Positions 1 to 7,416 of a DNA stretch of 64,000 nt are shown piece by piece. A program made the translations under genes and the position numbers. A model generated the notes under the pieces. That model was not told the origin of the DNA. It searched no databases and worked only from the letters and a program-made list of their open reading frames with translations. Origin of the DNA: Leptospira ryugenii (GTDB lineage: Bacteria; Spirochaetota; Leptospiria; Leptospirales; Leptospiraceae); assembly GCF_003114855.1 (NCBI RefSeq), contig NZ_BFBB01000003.1, positions 62,001-126,000 of the forward strand, given 5' to 3'. Numbering within the stretch: position 1 is the stretch's first letter; each line of letters starts with the position of its first letter.

Positions 1-1
1 A

Positions 2-727
2 GAACGTGTATTTTATGTCATCAATTTAGATAAACAAAGGATAGGGATCCTTTCTCTCTTTCTATTCGCACTGTTTTTCTCGGTATTTTTCTTGGGAGTA
101 TCGGTAGGTAAAGGCCGCCAAGAGATCTCAGCAAGTACACTTCCCCCACAGGAAAATGTAGAATTGCCCAAACAAGAAAACCTTGCTTTGGCTAGCCAGA
201 ACCAAACCAACCGAACAGAAGAGATGGTCGTTTCCAATCCGAAATCCAATGTGAGTATGGAAGTGCCCTTGGCGGATGTAAACCAGGGCCAAACAAACAC
301 AAACCCTTATTATGCGGAGACCTCCACAGCCAAAGACGAAGAGGAAGAAGCCAAGAGCCATGTCATTGATTTGAACAAACAGTCTGTTTCCAGAAAGGAA
401 ACGAGCCACAAAAAGAAAGAAGTAGCTCTGAAGAATGTAGCTCCCAAAAAGGAAAAAAAGGCAATTGCACCAGAAGCCGAGGCTAAACAAAAACTATATA
501 CTCTACAATTGGGCGCTTTCGGACAAAGAGAAGCCGCGGAGTCTCTTCTCACGAAAGTTAACCAAAGCTCAACAAAAGCGAAGGCCTTCATAGTCTTTAA
601 AAACGGATACTTTGTTGTTCAAATGGGCAAAACTTCGGATAAGGATTCTTTGAAAAAAATCCAACAAAAACTACCACTAGATGTCCGAGGGAAGTCGATG
701 GTAGTTTCGTTCATACCTCTGCATTAA
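2..727 (+). CDS. SPOR-domain membrane protein (5' end outside window)
   Basis: The reading frame is open from base 2, so the gene starts before the window. The visible part begins with a short cytoplasmic stretch, then one membrane segment (IGILSLFLFALFFSVFFLGV), then a long Lys/Glu/Ala-rich periplasmic linker, and ends in a ~75-residue SPOR domain (begins YTLQLGAFGQREAAESL, ends near VVSFIPLH). SPOR domains bind denuded peptidoglycan glycans at division sites, so a role in cell-wall or division-site recognition is expected. The Met at 92 lies inside the membrane segment and is not a credible start. The gene ends 160 bp before tRNA-Leu and belongs to the host chromosome. Confidence 0.8.
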   Translation, partial: ERVFYVINLDKQRIGILSLFLFALFFSVFFLGVSVGKGRQEISASTLPPQENVELPKQENLALASQNQTNRTEEMVVSNPKSNVSMEVPLADVNQGQTNTNPYYAETSTAKDEEEEAKSHVIDLNKQSVSRKETSHKKKEVALKNVAPKKEKKAIAPEAEAKQKLYTLQLGAFGQREAAESLLTKVNQSSTKAKAFIVFKNGYFVVQMGKTSDKDSLKKIQQKLPLDVRGKSMVVSFIPLH

Positions 728-887
728 AATAGCTCTTTCCTACATATAGCAACCTTGGCATTCGGGTTTTTCTCTGCGAGACTTCGCAAAGAAAGACCCT
801 TTCTTTTTCTCCGAGGGCTCTCAAGCGTTCCTTGAAAAACAGAATAGACAAGGGACATGATTTTGAAATCCTGCCTATAAAGCATTT

Positions 888-969
888 GCGGGCGTGGCGA
901 AATTGGCAGACGCACCAGATTTAGGTTCTGGCGCCGTGAGGCGTGGGGGTTCAAGTCCCTCCGCCCGCA
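888..969 (+). tRNA. tRNA-Leu (anticodon UAG)
   Basis: Complete cloverleaf: acceptor GCGGGCG (888-894) pairs with CGCCCGC (962-968), discriminator A969. The anticodon stem CCAGA/TCTGG encloses loop TTTAGGT, giving anticodon TAG. A long variable arm (class II, CGCC..GGCG) and T-arm GGGGGTTCAAGTCCCT fit tRNA-Leu. The 3' half from 950 is the attachment sequence of the integrated element, and the intact tRNA is kept on the left side. Confidence 0.95.
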
Positions 970-974
970 GTTCT
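950..974 (+). repeat. attL: 25-bp direct repeat in the 3' end of tRNA-Leu
   Basis: The 25 bases 950-974 (T-loop to just past the acceptor end) recur perfectly and in the same orientation at 19272-19296. The copy beside the second repeat is only a tRNA 3' fragment. A tyrosine recombinase gene lies just inside the right copy. This is the classic signature of site-specific integration into a tRNA 3' end. Confidence 0.93.
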
Positions 975-1015
975 TATGCGAGACCAAGGTTCTTTAACCC
1001 CACCAGAAAAAAAGA

Positions 1016-1204
1016 TTAACCTACCTTACTTAACTTTCCTTTTTGACTAGGTTGATTAGAAGGCGTTAACCCAAGAAATTGCTTCACTGCCAAACGGATT
1101 ACTTTAGATCTATCCATTTCATGCAATGCGGCATATTTATCAATTTCAGAGACAATTTTCTGTTCAAACTTGGCTCCGATTTGAGTATCTTTGGTAACAG
1201 CCAC
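1016..1204 (-). CDS. Ribbon-helix-helix type DNA-binding protein (62 aa)
   Basis: The start is the GTG at 1204, preceded by a strong AAAGGAGGT site at 1211-1219; the longer frame from 1243 would place that site inside the gene. The product begins AVTKDTQIGAKFEQKIVSEI and continues DKYAALHEMDRSKVIRLAVKQFL, which reads as a beta strand followed by two helices, the CopG/Arc layout. It is the first gene inside attL and is transcribed toward it. About 100 bp upstream sits a double ATGACGAC operator-like site (1305-1326) that recurs at 16706-16727 next to the replication genes, so this protein is a plausible repressor of both places. Confidence 0.65.
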   Translation of the reverse strand: MAVTKDTQIGAKFEQKIVSEIDKYAALHEMDRSKVIRLAVKQFLGLTPSNQPSQKGKLSKVG

Positions 1205-1523
1205 GATTTTACCTCCTTTTAGGATAGATACATAATGAAACATAACAAGAAAAAATGCAATTAAAAATGTTAAACTTTTATAATCTTTTTACTTTTTTTT
1301 TAAACATGTCGTCATGTCGTCATTTTAGCAAAATTGGCCAGATTCAAAAAAAACCAATCCGGGAGCATTCTCCCCCTACCCAGAAGTGGTGGAGAAATTT
1401 CGAATCCTGAAAGGGGAAAATCGTTTTTTTGTAGACGTTAGTTGAAGGGATTCGATTCTTATCTTAACAATTTTGCAAATTAGATATTAATGTTATCGAG
1501 ATTAAGGATCATAGTTAAATCCA
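1205..1523. promoter_or_regulatory. Intergenic control region between RHH gene and TAC operon
   Basis: This 319-bp gap separates the divergent RHH gene and toxin operon. It contains the ribosome site of the RHH gene, the 22-bp operator-like repeat (1305-1326) and AT-rich stretches. I see no convincing -35/-10 pair for the rightward operon, and its first gene has no good Shine-Dalgarno sequence. Confidence 0.45.
1305..1326 (-). promoter_or_regulatory. Operator-like site, two direct ATGACGAC repeats (copy 1)
   Basis: Read on the minus strand this 22-bp site contains ATGACGAC twice in tandem followed by ATG and preceded by AAA. The identical 22 bp occur once more in the element, at 16706-16727. 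Direct 8-bp repeats of this kind are typical of sites bound by ribbon-helix-helix repressors; the binding is inferred. Confidence 0.55.
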
Positions 1524-1940
1524 ATGAAGGATGATTCAGTTTTTAGGCTGATGGTTTCCTGTGAAGATGGCTATCCCTTAACTGGTGAACGCCTAGGGGA
1601 ACTAGGGGTAAGAATAAGTATAAATGGTGAAAATCAAAACAATGAAAAAAATGTAGATATTGACGTTTCCTTGGATGGAAGGGTATTTCCGAACACTGGA
1701 GGAATGTCCGTTTCGGAAGTCAGGAATCTCAGACATATGGAAGAAAAAAGAAATTTTGGTGGAAAATTACTAACTTACTTTTACATTAAGACGAAATTGT
1801 TAGAAAACGAACTCTTGACAAGAATCTCGAAAAAAAACGGTTCGGGCATTCTGGTTTGCCCCACGAAAGAAATGGAATACCAATCATATAAAAATGCATT
1901 AGAGAGCACTAGATTATTTTGGTCTAATAAACATGAATGA
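1524..1940 (+). CDS. Tse2-like ADP-ribosyltransferase toxin (CmdT-like)
   Basis: This 138-aa protein shows segments resembling the Tse2 ADP-ribosyltransferase toxin fold: VFRLMVSCEDGYPL at the N-terminus, then DGRVFPNTGGMSVSEVRN (Tse2 has a comparable PDTGGTSV), and a C-terminal GSGILVCPTKEMEYQ helix-leading block. It is the first gene of a three-gene operon, overlapping the next gene by 8 bp, followed by a SecB-like chaperone gene. That order (ART toxin, antitoxin, SecB-like chaperone) is the order of the CmdTAC anti-phage system, whose toxin ADP-ribosylates mRNA. The exact substrate here is unknown. The start at 1524 lacks a clear ribosome site. Confidence 0.6.
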   Translation: MKDDSVFRLMVSCEDGYPLTGERLGELGVRISINGENQNNEKNVDIDVSLDGRVFPNTGGMSVSEVRNLRHMEEKRNFGGKLLTYFYIKTKLLENELLTRISKKNGSGILVCPTKEMEYQSYKNALESTRLFWSNKHE

Positions 1941-2361
1941 AAAAGTAAAATCCTATTTAATTGAATGGATCAAGTTTGAGTTAGAGCAAGAAAGAATAAA
2001 AAATTTGGAACCGGAATTAGCTTTCTCTACAGCTTACGAGAAATTAAGTAATTTGGATGAGATTTCTTCTGAATTTAATGAAGAAGATACAGATCTTGCA
2101 AATTTAATCGGTGATAAAATTTTAAAAAATAAGAATGATTATGATTATTTAGTTTGGCTATTAAATCAGATTGAAAGCGGAAAGAATATCTCTTCTGCCT
2201 TTGCTCATAAGTACACTGTCTCATTTCGGACTGTTGCCGAAACAACGATTACTAGCTCAATTCAACTAAAGTTTTCAGTTGAATCGATTATTTCGATCCC
2301 AGAAAACAATGAGGTAGCATTTTATGATATTTTTGGTGAAGAATGGAAGCTAGCAGCATAA
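1933..2361 (+). CDS. Putative antitoxin of the TAC operon (CmdA-like position)
   Basis: This 142-aa acidic protein overlaps the toxin gene by 8 bp and the chaperone gene by 19 bp, so all three are translationally coupled. The N-terminal ~80 residues are helical and acidic; the C-terminal ~60 residues (from about SAFAHKYTVSFRTVAET) look beta-rich and contain exposed hydrophobics. In known toxin-antitoxin-chaperone systems the antitoxin carries a C-terminal chaperone-addiction segment, and this region could be its equivalent. I do not recognise the family by sequence; the call rests on position. Confidence 0.55.
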   Translation: MNEKVKSYLIEWIKFELEQERIKNLEPELAFSTAYEKLSNLDEISSEFNEEDTDLANLIGDKILKNKNDYDYLVWLLNQIESGKNISSAFAHKYTVSFRTVAETTITSSIQLKFSVESIISIPENNEVAFYDIFGEEWKLAA

Positions 2362-2843
2362 TCGCCCCGATCGCATTCGAAAGCTACAGGATTGATAAAG
2401 CGGATATAGAAATGAAGCCTTATCTTCAGCTACTAGCAAATTACAATCAGGTGGATTTTGTAAATGTCTGGTTTTCTTATGGTTTAAGAGAGCCTACGTT
2501 TCTGAAGGCGGATAAGCTGTATGTCGTTGGTTTTAATCTTGAGGTAAAATTTTATAAAAGTGAAATAGCTATTGAAGACCGCGAGAAAGCGGAGAGCATG
2601 ATAGATTTAAAACTTGGTATTGCAGGGATGTTTAGTGTCGTTGATGAGAATCGTCTTCCATTAGAGGTTGAAGAGAGGCTCATTAAAATTAATGGACCAA
2701 CTATATTATTTCCTTATGCCAGAGCTGCTATGACTCTGTTACTCTCCCTAGCCGGTTTTCCTGCATTCTTATTCCCTATATTAAATATTAATGAACTCTC
2801 AAAAAAGGCCGGCGAAGCAATGGAAGTTAGAGTTGTTGAGTAG
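2343..2843 (+). CDS. SecB-like chaperone (CmdC-like)
   Basis: This 166-aa protein carries the SecB signature near its C-terminus: GPTILFPYARAAMTLLLSL then AGFPAFLFPILNIN (about residues 116-148), equivalent to the LFPYxRxxxxxxxxxxGFPPxxLxPxxF block of SecB. The N-terminal ~110 residues are beta-rich as in SecB. It is not the housekeeping secB, since it sits in a phage cargo operon directly behind a toxin and a putative antitoxin. The expected role is to fold or hold the antitoxin so that the toxin stays inactive until infection disturbs the chaperone. Confidence 0.75.
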   Translation: MEASSIIAPIAFESYRIDKADIEMKPYLQLLANYNQVDFVNVWFSYGLREPTFLKADKLYVVGFNLEVKFYKSEIAIEDREKAESMIDLKLGIAGMFSVVDENRLPLEVEERLIKINGPTILFPYARAAMTLLLSLAGFPAFLFPILNINELSKKAGEAMEVRVVE

Positions 2844-2913
2844 TTTCGTATCTAAATCACACATTTATGGAGAAATTTAAATTCTTGTAGTTATCTTTAT
2901 ATAAGATTAATTT

Positions 2914-3117
2914 TTAAATGTTTTTTTTAAAAGTTGGATTTTTCCATATCAGATCTTCTGTAGTATACTCTGGCTCATCCTCATCGTTCCACAAATCTGG
3001 AAATTTAATCTGATCAAAAAATAATTCGTTCATTTTGTGAATATCTTCTATGATCTCTTTTGAAGATTTTTCCAAGAACACCATAGAATCGGGATCTTCT
3101 TTTTTTCTCATAAACAA
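2914..3117 (-). CDS. Small acidic protein, unknown
   Basis: This 67-aa protein (starts MFMRKKEDPDSMVFLEKS) is rich in Asp/Glu and Trp and has no recognised domain. It is convergent with the chaperone gene and is the last leftward gene of the element. There is no clear ribosome site, and the third codon is an alternative start. Confidence 0.4.
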   Translation of the reverse strand: MFMRKKEDPDSMVFLEKSSKEIIEDIHKMNELFFDQIKFPDLWNDEDEPEYTTEDLIWKNPTFKKNI

Positions 3118-3220
3118 GTGGCGGGATTTTTGATCAGAACCCCGCCGGGTCTCCTCTTTTTAAAGATTCAACAAACTGACTACCTTTCTTTCTTTTCCAA
3201 ACAGAAATTGGTTCAACTGT

Positions 3221-3373
3221 TTAAGCCTCTTGGCTCTTTAACTCTTTTATATCCTTCCTGATTGCTTTCAATTCAGGATTCAGTAAGGCATCTCCTGGCA
3301 TTTTACCAGAAACAAATCTCTCTACTTTATCTAGTACTTCAATGATTCGACTAATCTTCTGTTCGTTGGTCAT
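3221..3373 (-). CDS. Small helical protein (50 aa), unknown
   Basis: A short frame starts MTNEQKISRIIEVLDKVERF and ends KDIKELKSQEA. It is charged and probably wholly helical. It starts 23 bp inside the end of the upstream gene, as is usual in this element. No family recognised. Confidence 0.45.
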   Translation of the reverse strand: MTNEQKISRIIEVLDKVERFVSGKMPGDALLNPELKAIRKDIKELKSQEA

Positions 3374-3668
3374 TTTCTATCACCTTATAATCTTCTACTA
3401 TAATTGCATTCGGAAAATTCTTCTTCCTAATCTTTTCCTGTTTGGCGGTCTGCTCTATGTATAATTGAAGCTTTTCTATTTCTTCTTTTATCTTAGGATC
3501 TATTCGTTTAAGCAAAAACGGAAATCCTTCTCTTGCAATCGCAGTCAAAATTGCCATTGCAATCTTTCCCTTCGGAAGTTCGCTTTCTATCTTATGAGTT
3601 TTCGACTGGGATTTCAATCGCTTCACCACGCCATGCTTTACCGGCAATCTTGGCCAAATGTATTGCAA
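3351..3668 (-). CDS. Unknown helical protein
   Basis: The frame encodes up to 105 aa and overlaps the end of the upstream coiled-coil gene by 77 bp if the first codon is used. A later start at MAILTAIAREGFPFLLKRID, preceded by AAGGGAAAG, would remove the overlap and give about 69 aa. The rest is a charged helix (KIKEEIEKLQLYIEQTAKQE). Function unknown. Confidence 0.45.
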   Translation of the reverse strand: MQYIWPRLPVKHGVVKRLKSQSKTHKIESELPKGKIAMAILTAIAREGFPFLLKRIDPKIKEEIEKLQLYIEQTAKQEKIRKKNFPNAIIVEDYKVIENDQRTED

Positions 3669-4326
3669 GATTAATAGATTGCTCTGGATTCGCTGACAAA
3701 GCTTCCAATGCGCCTTCAGTCACTTTAGCAAAGACAGAACCAAATGAAAATCTTTCTTCCCTAGTCTTTCTTCTCGCTAAAATTTGCTCCTTCTCTAAAT
3801 TCCATCTTTTTCTTTCCAAATCAAACTCTTCTTGCTGGATCTCCATTTTCCGTTTGTTAGCATACTCGATAGTATCAAGCTTTTCATTCAATGCCTCTTT
3901 TTGCTTGTTGATTCTTTGCTCAACTTCTTGGTCATACTCTGCAAACTTGGAAGAATACTTTTTTGTAACTCGTTCTAAATCCTCGGAGTAAAGTCGGTTC
4001 ATTTCGAAAGTTGCCTTCATAATATCCAAAGGACTAGTTTCGATAACTTGAGGAGGTGGAGCTATTTCCTTTTCTTCCGGTTCAAATACTTTCAATTGAC
4101 CGGCTGTAAATACTTCACCGTCTTTTTTGATTTCATAAGTAATAAATAAAGGCTGTTTGAGTAAATGATTCAAAACTTTAAAGGAAGTTGGAATATTTTC
4201 ACCATCGACGATAGTTTTTCCTGTTTCGGTAAAAAATTCAAAGGTATATATGGATTCCGGATACTCACTTTTCCTTTTTCCGTGAGCTGTTTTCATCGAT
4301 CGAAAAGCTTCGTCTGAGTTTATCAT
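3592..4326 (-). CDS. Coiled-coil protein, possible virion or assembly component
   Basis: This 244-aa protein has a beta-rich N-terminal part (residues 1-75), a proline hinge (APPPQVIE), a long coiled coil (about 95-195; repeated Glu/Lys/Arg heptads such as QEEFDLERKRWNLEKEQ), and a less charged C-terminus. No ATPase motif is present. It stands at the distal end of the structural region. Its upstream region faces the divergent gene at 4471 across the three 19-bp repeats at 4363-4467, which may control both. Confidence 0.5.
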   Translation of the reverse strand: MINSDEAFRSMKTAHGKRKSEYPESIYTFEFFTETGKTIVDGENIPTSFKVLNHLLKQPLFITYEIKKDGEVFTAGQLKVFEPEEKEIAPPPQVIETSPLDIMKATFEMNRLYSEDLERVTKKYSSKFAEYDQEVEQRINKQKEALNEKLDTIEYANKRKMEIQQEEFDLERKRWNLEKEQILARRKTREERFSFGSVFAKVTEGALEALSANPEQSINLAIHLAKIAGKAWRGEAIEIPVENS

Positions 4327-4362
4327 CTGATTATTGTCCTTTTTTTCTTCGCTTATTGTCTG

Positions 4363-4467
4363 TACAACGTTAAAACAATGTATAAAGATCGTTCCAACAA
4401 TGTTCTAACTATGTGACTCAAAGATTTTTATTAAGCTTGTCAAGTGAAAACTATGTTATAACTACGT
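4363..4467 (+). repeat. Three 19-bp operator-like repeats, AACWAYGTTNTAACWAYGT
   Basis: Copies lie at 4363-4381 (imperfect at its first base and mid-site), 4396-4414 and 4449-4467. Each is itself a double of the half-site AACWAYGT with ~10-11 bp period. Start-to-start distances are 33 and 53 bp, close to three and five helical turns, so all copies lie on one face of the DNA. They fill the divergent promoter region between 4326 and 4471. Confidence 0.6.
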
Positions 4468-4470
4468 TCT

Positions 4471-4752
4471 ATGCACAAAACTCTCAGGATTCAAGCCAGG
4501 TTAAGCGAACATAATTTGATTTTAATATGGGATGATTACAAAAAAGAATTCATGCGGCAAAACGGGATCTACCCTACCGACTCAGATGTGCTAGGCTCAA
4601 TTCTGTACAAGGCAAAAGAAACAAATTATTTGTACGTAAAAAGGCTGAATGTTTTGAAACTTAAAGAGAGATCAAATCAGGAAGAGAGAGAATTCCGCCT
4701 TCTTTCAGAGCTCGTAGAGAATCTAACTGAAGACGAAAAGAAATTAGGTTAG
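4471..4752 (+). CDS. Small protein, possible RHH-type autoregulator
   Basis: This 93-aa protein is the only rightward gene in the structural part of the element. The order strand (TLRIQARLSEH), helix (WDDYKKEFMRQNG), helix (TDSDVLGSILYKAKE) is compatible with a MetJ/Arc-like DNA-binding fold, but I recognise no family. The third 19-bp repeat ends 3 bp before its ATG, leaving no room for a ribosome site, so translation may be leaderless or the repeat may cover the promoter. The gene ends inside the convergent neighbour. Confidence 0.5.
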   Translation: MHKTLRIQARLSEHNLILIWDDYKKEFMRQNGIYPTDSDVLGSILYKAKETNYLYVKRLNVLKLKERSNQEEREFRLLSELVENLTEDEKKLG

Positions 4753-5133
4753 AATTGGGATCTTCAAAATTCCTAGTCTAAAGACTATATATCCAATAAT
4801 ACAAAGTATTAATATAGAAACGATTGCTATGAAAGTATTTCTTATCCCTTGCCATTTTCCGGCATCCTCCGATGCATTCATGGCCAGCTTAGAGTTTTTC
4901 TCACTCTCTCTCTTTGTACTTTCAATCGTTCGATCTTGAATACTTTCTTCTTCCACAATGTTCTTCAGAAATTTCTGATATCTTGGCCGGTCTTCAATTG
5001 GTAGTTTGATTTCTAAGTCTCTGACAAGTTCTACTTGTTTTGCGATAGATCCGGGAGATTTAGATATCGATGTACAAGAATAGAATAAAGATAAAAGAAT
5101 CAAAAAACCTAAGTAAAAATGGATCCTTTTCAT
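4744..5133 (-). CDS. Predicted lipoprotein with C-terminal membrane segment
   Basis: The start at 5133 is chosen because AAAGGAG lies 6 bases upstream and the next product starts MKRIHFYLGFLILLSLFYSC, a lipoprotein-type signal peptide ending in Cys. The mature 110 residues are charged and helical, and a membrane segment (FIAIVSILILCIIGYIVFRL) lies near the C-terminus. The combination resembles small Rz/Rz1-like spanins, which bridge inner and outer membranes during lysis; this is an inference. It overlaps the upstream gene by one base. Confidence 0.55.
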   Translation of the reverse strand: MKRIHFYLGFLILLSLFYSCTSISKSPGSIAKQVELVRDLEIKLPIEDRPRYQKFLKNIVEEESIQDRTIESTKRESEKNSKLAMNASEDAGKWQGIRNTFIAIVSILILCIIGYIVFRLGILKIPILT

Positions 5134-5363
5134 TATTTTCTCCTTTGCCATTTGTCCCAAGCAAAAGGAAAGATTGGTGATGCAATGAAGATGAGTCCTA
5201 TGACTGATAAAGACCAAAAAGCCGGGAAGCCCATCGATTCAGTAAGAGATACCATTGGAGCCTTTCCAAAGAATTGAAGTACCGCATCCGCAATAAATCC
5301 TAAAAAGAATATTACTATTCCGAATCGTTGTAAGAATTGAAGTATTTTATTTTCGCTTTTCAT
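5133..5363 (-). CDS. Small two-TM membrane protein, holin-like position
   Basis: This 76-aa protein has two hydrophobic segments (FGIVIFFLGFIADAVLQFF and FWSLSVIGLIFIASPIFPFA) and a charged C-terminal tail WDKWQRRK. It lies between a C39-like peptidase gene and a lipoprotein gene, overlapping both. Size, topology and place suit a holin, but there is no family match. Confidence 0.5.
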   Translation of the reverse strand: MKSENKILQFLQRFGIVIFFLGFIADAVLQFFGKAPMVSLTESMGFPAFWSLSVIGLIFIASPIFPFAWDKWQRRK

Positions 5364-6037
5364 TTTTTCCTCTTTTTAATAAATCCTATATGACATGGAC
5401 TTTTCGCCGGTCCTTTAATTGCCTTTCGTAGATCCTCAATTGGAATGAAACAATTATCACCATCATGGTCCTTATAACCGGTAAGAAGTTTACCGAAAGG
5501 ATCTTTCAGAAATCCACCGATGAATTTATTTTCATAATTGTTTCTTTTTCCACTAAATAAAGTTAAATGTCCTTTCCCTGAAGGATACCAAGGCTTTATA
5601 TATAGCGAACACATAAAAGGCATTTCCTCTACTGATCTCTCAATTATTCCAGACATCGAGGAGACCTCGTAGTCAAATGTGAAGTCAGTGTCTTTTAATA
5701 AATTATTTAAAAGTCTTTTGTGAGCTTCCCAATGAAATCTTGTCTCACCTTTCTTTAAAATATTATCTAAGGCAATCTCGTAAGCGACCTCATCGATTTC
5801 ATCTTTGATTATTTCTTTTTCCTTTAGAGCTCCACAAAACATAGAACCTGCAGAAAGGAAGCATTTAGAACTTCTATCAAAGAGAAGATGCTCATACTTT
5901 TCAAAGTCTATTAGTAAGAATAATTTCTTACCTTTCAAATCATAAACAATTCCATCCTCAATTGTATAAGGATTAATATTATCTCTTTGAGTTTTATACT
6001 TTGTCTGAGTAAAAAAAGTATCTGTGTAAAGTGGCAT
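5360..6037 (-). CDS. C39-like cysteine peptidase
   Basis: This 225-aa protein shows the three landmarks of C39-like papain-fold peptidases: a cysteine block SSKCFLSAGSMFCG (Cys59), KGHLTLFSG (His157), and GGFLKDPFG (Asp179). No signal peptide is visible. In phages such enzymes act as lysins or virion-maturation proteases. It stands in the lysis/structural block between a membrane-anchored protein and a holin-like protein, which favours a peptidoglycan cross-bridge cleaving role. The family call is by motif only. Confidence 0.5.
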   Translation of the reverse strand: MPLYTDTFFTQTKYKTQRDNINPYTIEDGIVYDLKGKKLFLLIDFEKYEHLLFDRSSKCFLSAGSMFCGALKEKEIIKDEIDEVAYEIALDNILKKGETRFHWEAHKRLLNNLLKDTDFTFDYEVSSMSGIIERSVEEMPFMCSLYIKPWYPSGKGHLTLFSGKRNNYENKFIGGFLKDPFGKLLTGYKDHDGDNCFIPIEDLRKAIKGPAKSPCHIGFIKKRKK

Positions 6038-6045
6038 AAGCTTTC

Positions 6046-6393
6046 TTAAAACAACAATGAACCGATGATAAGAAGTCCGGCTACGAGCACCATTCCGGAG
6101 GAATCGTCATCTTTCTTTACAGAGGGCTTAACTTGATTTCTAACAGGAGTTTGCACGATTGGTACACTTGTATTCAATGCTTTCGTTTCAACTTTAATGA
6201 TTGAGATTCCCGGATTCAACTTCTGAAAATCTCTGATAACTCTTCCTGACGTTTCACCGGTGGCCTTTCCGCTAGCATCGAGATCCACTAAAAAAGAAAA
6301 CCTTTTTTCTTGTGTGTTAAAAAGTAGTCCCTCAGCCTTTGGATAGTTGTACTTTTTATTTGTTGGAAGATATACATAGAATCGTCCTTTCAT
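6046..6393 (-). CDS. Tail-anchored membrane protein, unknown
   Basis: This 115-aa protein has a soluble N-terminal domain (MKGRFYVYLPTNKKYNYPKA), a polar linker and one C-terminal membrane segment (GMVLVAGLLIIGSLLF). It overlaps the M15 peptidase gene by 4 bp (ATGA). Likely a virion membrane protein, by context. Confidence 0.5.
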   Translation of the reverse strand: MKGRFYVYLPTNKKYNYPKAEGLLFNTQEKRFSFLVDLDASGKATGETSGRVIRDFQKLNPGISIIKVETKALNTSVPIVQTPVRNQVKPSVKKDDDSSGMVLVAGLLIIGSLLF

Positions 6394-6881
6394 TTTCGCT
6401 TACTCCTTATTTTATAAATTGCAAATCCGATGATTGCGATTAGTGGAAATGTAATCGCTGCTTTATTACTCAATGATGGTACAAATCGTCTCCAATTCTT
6501 AATCTGAAAATGCGACTCATCCGGGAAGCGTACTTTCTTTTTCGTTTTCGGATCGATATTCCAGAAATCTTTTCCCCAAGTTATATCTGAGTTTTTTTCC
6601 AAGAGCTTTCTGATATCGTTTTCTCTTTTAGAAAAGTTTACTCCAACGATATCGAAAGCCATTCCATGATTATGTGGTGAGTGGCCAGCTTTTGCATAAG
6701 TGACTATCGATCCGGATCTTGTTCTTCCCTGGCCATAAAGATATTCTTGCCTTTCGTTGGTTCTATACGTTTCGTATAGTTTTGATTCTGGAATAAGAGA
6801 ATGCAAATCTAACCAAAATTTTTTTAATCTTGGAGTTACCTTCTCAATAGAATTCTCAACTTGTTCGAGAGCAAGACTCAT
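6390..6881 (-). CDS. M15-type peptidase with C-terminal membrane anchor (endolysin-like)
   Basis: This 163-aa protein is an L,D- or D,D-peptidase of the M15 (VanY/endolysin Ply) type: the zinc motif HNHGMAFD places His72 and Asp77, and DESHF provides His124. The substrate-loop YRTNERQEYLYGQGRTRSG is also typical. Unusually, a membrane segment (about 138-158, AAITFPLIAIIGFAIY) follows the enzyme domain. A membrane-anchored M15 enzyme fits entry or lysis by a membrane-containing virion better than a free endolysin. Confidence 0.75.
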   Translation of the reverse strand: MSLALEQVENSIEKVTPRLKKFWLDLHSLIPESKLYETYRTNERQEYLYGQGRTRSGSIVTYAKAGHSPHNHGMAFDIVGVNFSKRENDIRKLLEKNSDITWGKDFWNIDPKTKKKVRFPDESHFQIKNWRRFVPSLSNKAAITFPLIAIIGFAIYKIRSKRK

Positions 6882-6885
6882 ATTC

Positions 6886-7416
6886 CTACTTTCTTGATGA
6901 ACCTTTTAACTTAGAATAAATAAGAGCAATCCCTCCACCGATAATAAGAAACTTTGTCCAATCAATCGCAGCCTTTACATCTTCTTTTTTATTCCCGGTT
7001 ACATCAGCAATTACTCGAACTGGATCTACCCAACCACCTTCTTCAAATACATATTCTTTTAAATTTTTAAGATTACTCTTTTTGGATAAAATGAAATCCC
7101 TGAAGTCGTTTATATCCGGATCGGTGGAAAATAAATTCGTAGTAAAGGATTTTTTGAATACTGTTCCTTGCTTAACTTGGAAGGAAATTCTCTTCAGCTC
7201 CGGATTCAATTTCAAATTTTTGAATTTTGATAGATATGATAATTCCTCAACGGAAAATCCAATTGGCTGAGTCAATCCGCTCTCTGAGTAATCAATAGCA
7301 TATCGAGGAACACTATTCTTACTATTTGCTTCCCATGGAACATCCCATCCAGGAATAAAGGAAGCCTCGGGCATCGTTTGAATAAATCTATTTTGATCTT
7401 GCGGTAATATTGCCAT
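6886..7416 (-). CDS. Tail-anchored protein, unknown
   Basis: This 176-aa protein ends with a membrane segment (TKFLIIGGGIALIYSKL) and a basic tail. The soluble part has no recognised domain. The start at 7416 is supported by AAAGGA. Its first 29 bp overlap the end of the upstream coiled-coil gene. Likely virion component by context. Confidence 0.5.
   Translation of the reverse strand: MAILPQDQNRFIQTMPEASFIPGWDVPWEANSKNSVPRYAIDYSESGLTQPIGFSVEELSYLSKFKNLKLNPELKRISFQVKQGTVFKKSFTTNLFSTDPDINDFRDFILSKKSNLKNLKEYVFEEGGWVDPVRVIADVTGNKKEDVKAAIDWTKFLIIGGGIALIYSKLKGSSRK

Noticed and set aside
92..727. Separate gene starting at Met 92
   Set aside because: The frame is open from base 2 and Met 92 is inside the membrane segment, so this is an internal Met of a longer gene.
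724..987. Leftward frame across tRNA-Leu
   Set aside because: It is antisense to the tRNA and att site, with no ribosome site; it only explains the odd C-terminus of the transposase.
3592..4326. Packaging ATPase
   Set aside because: The protein is a coiled coil without Walker motifs; the only P-loop of the element is in the replication protein.
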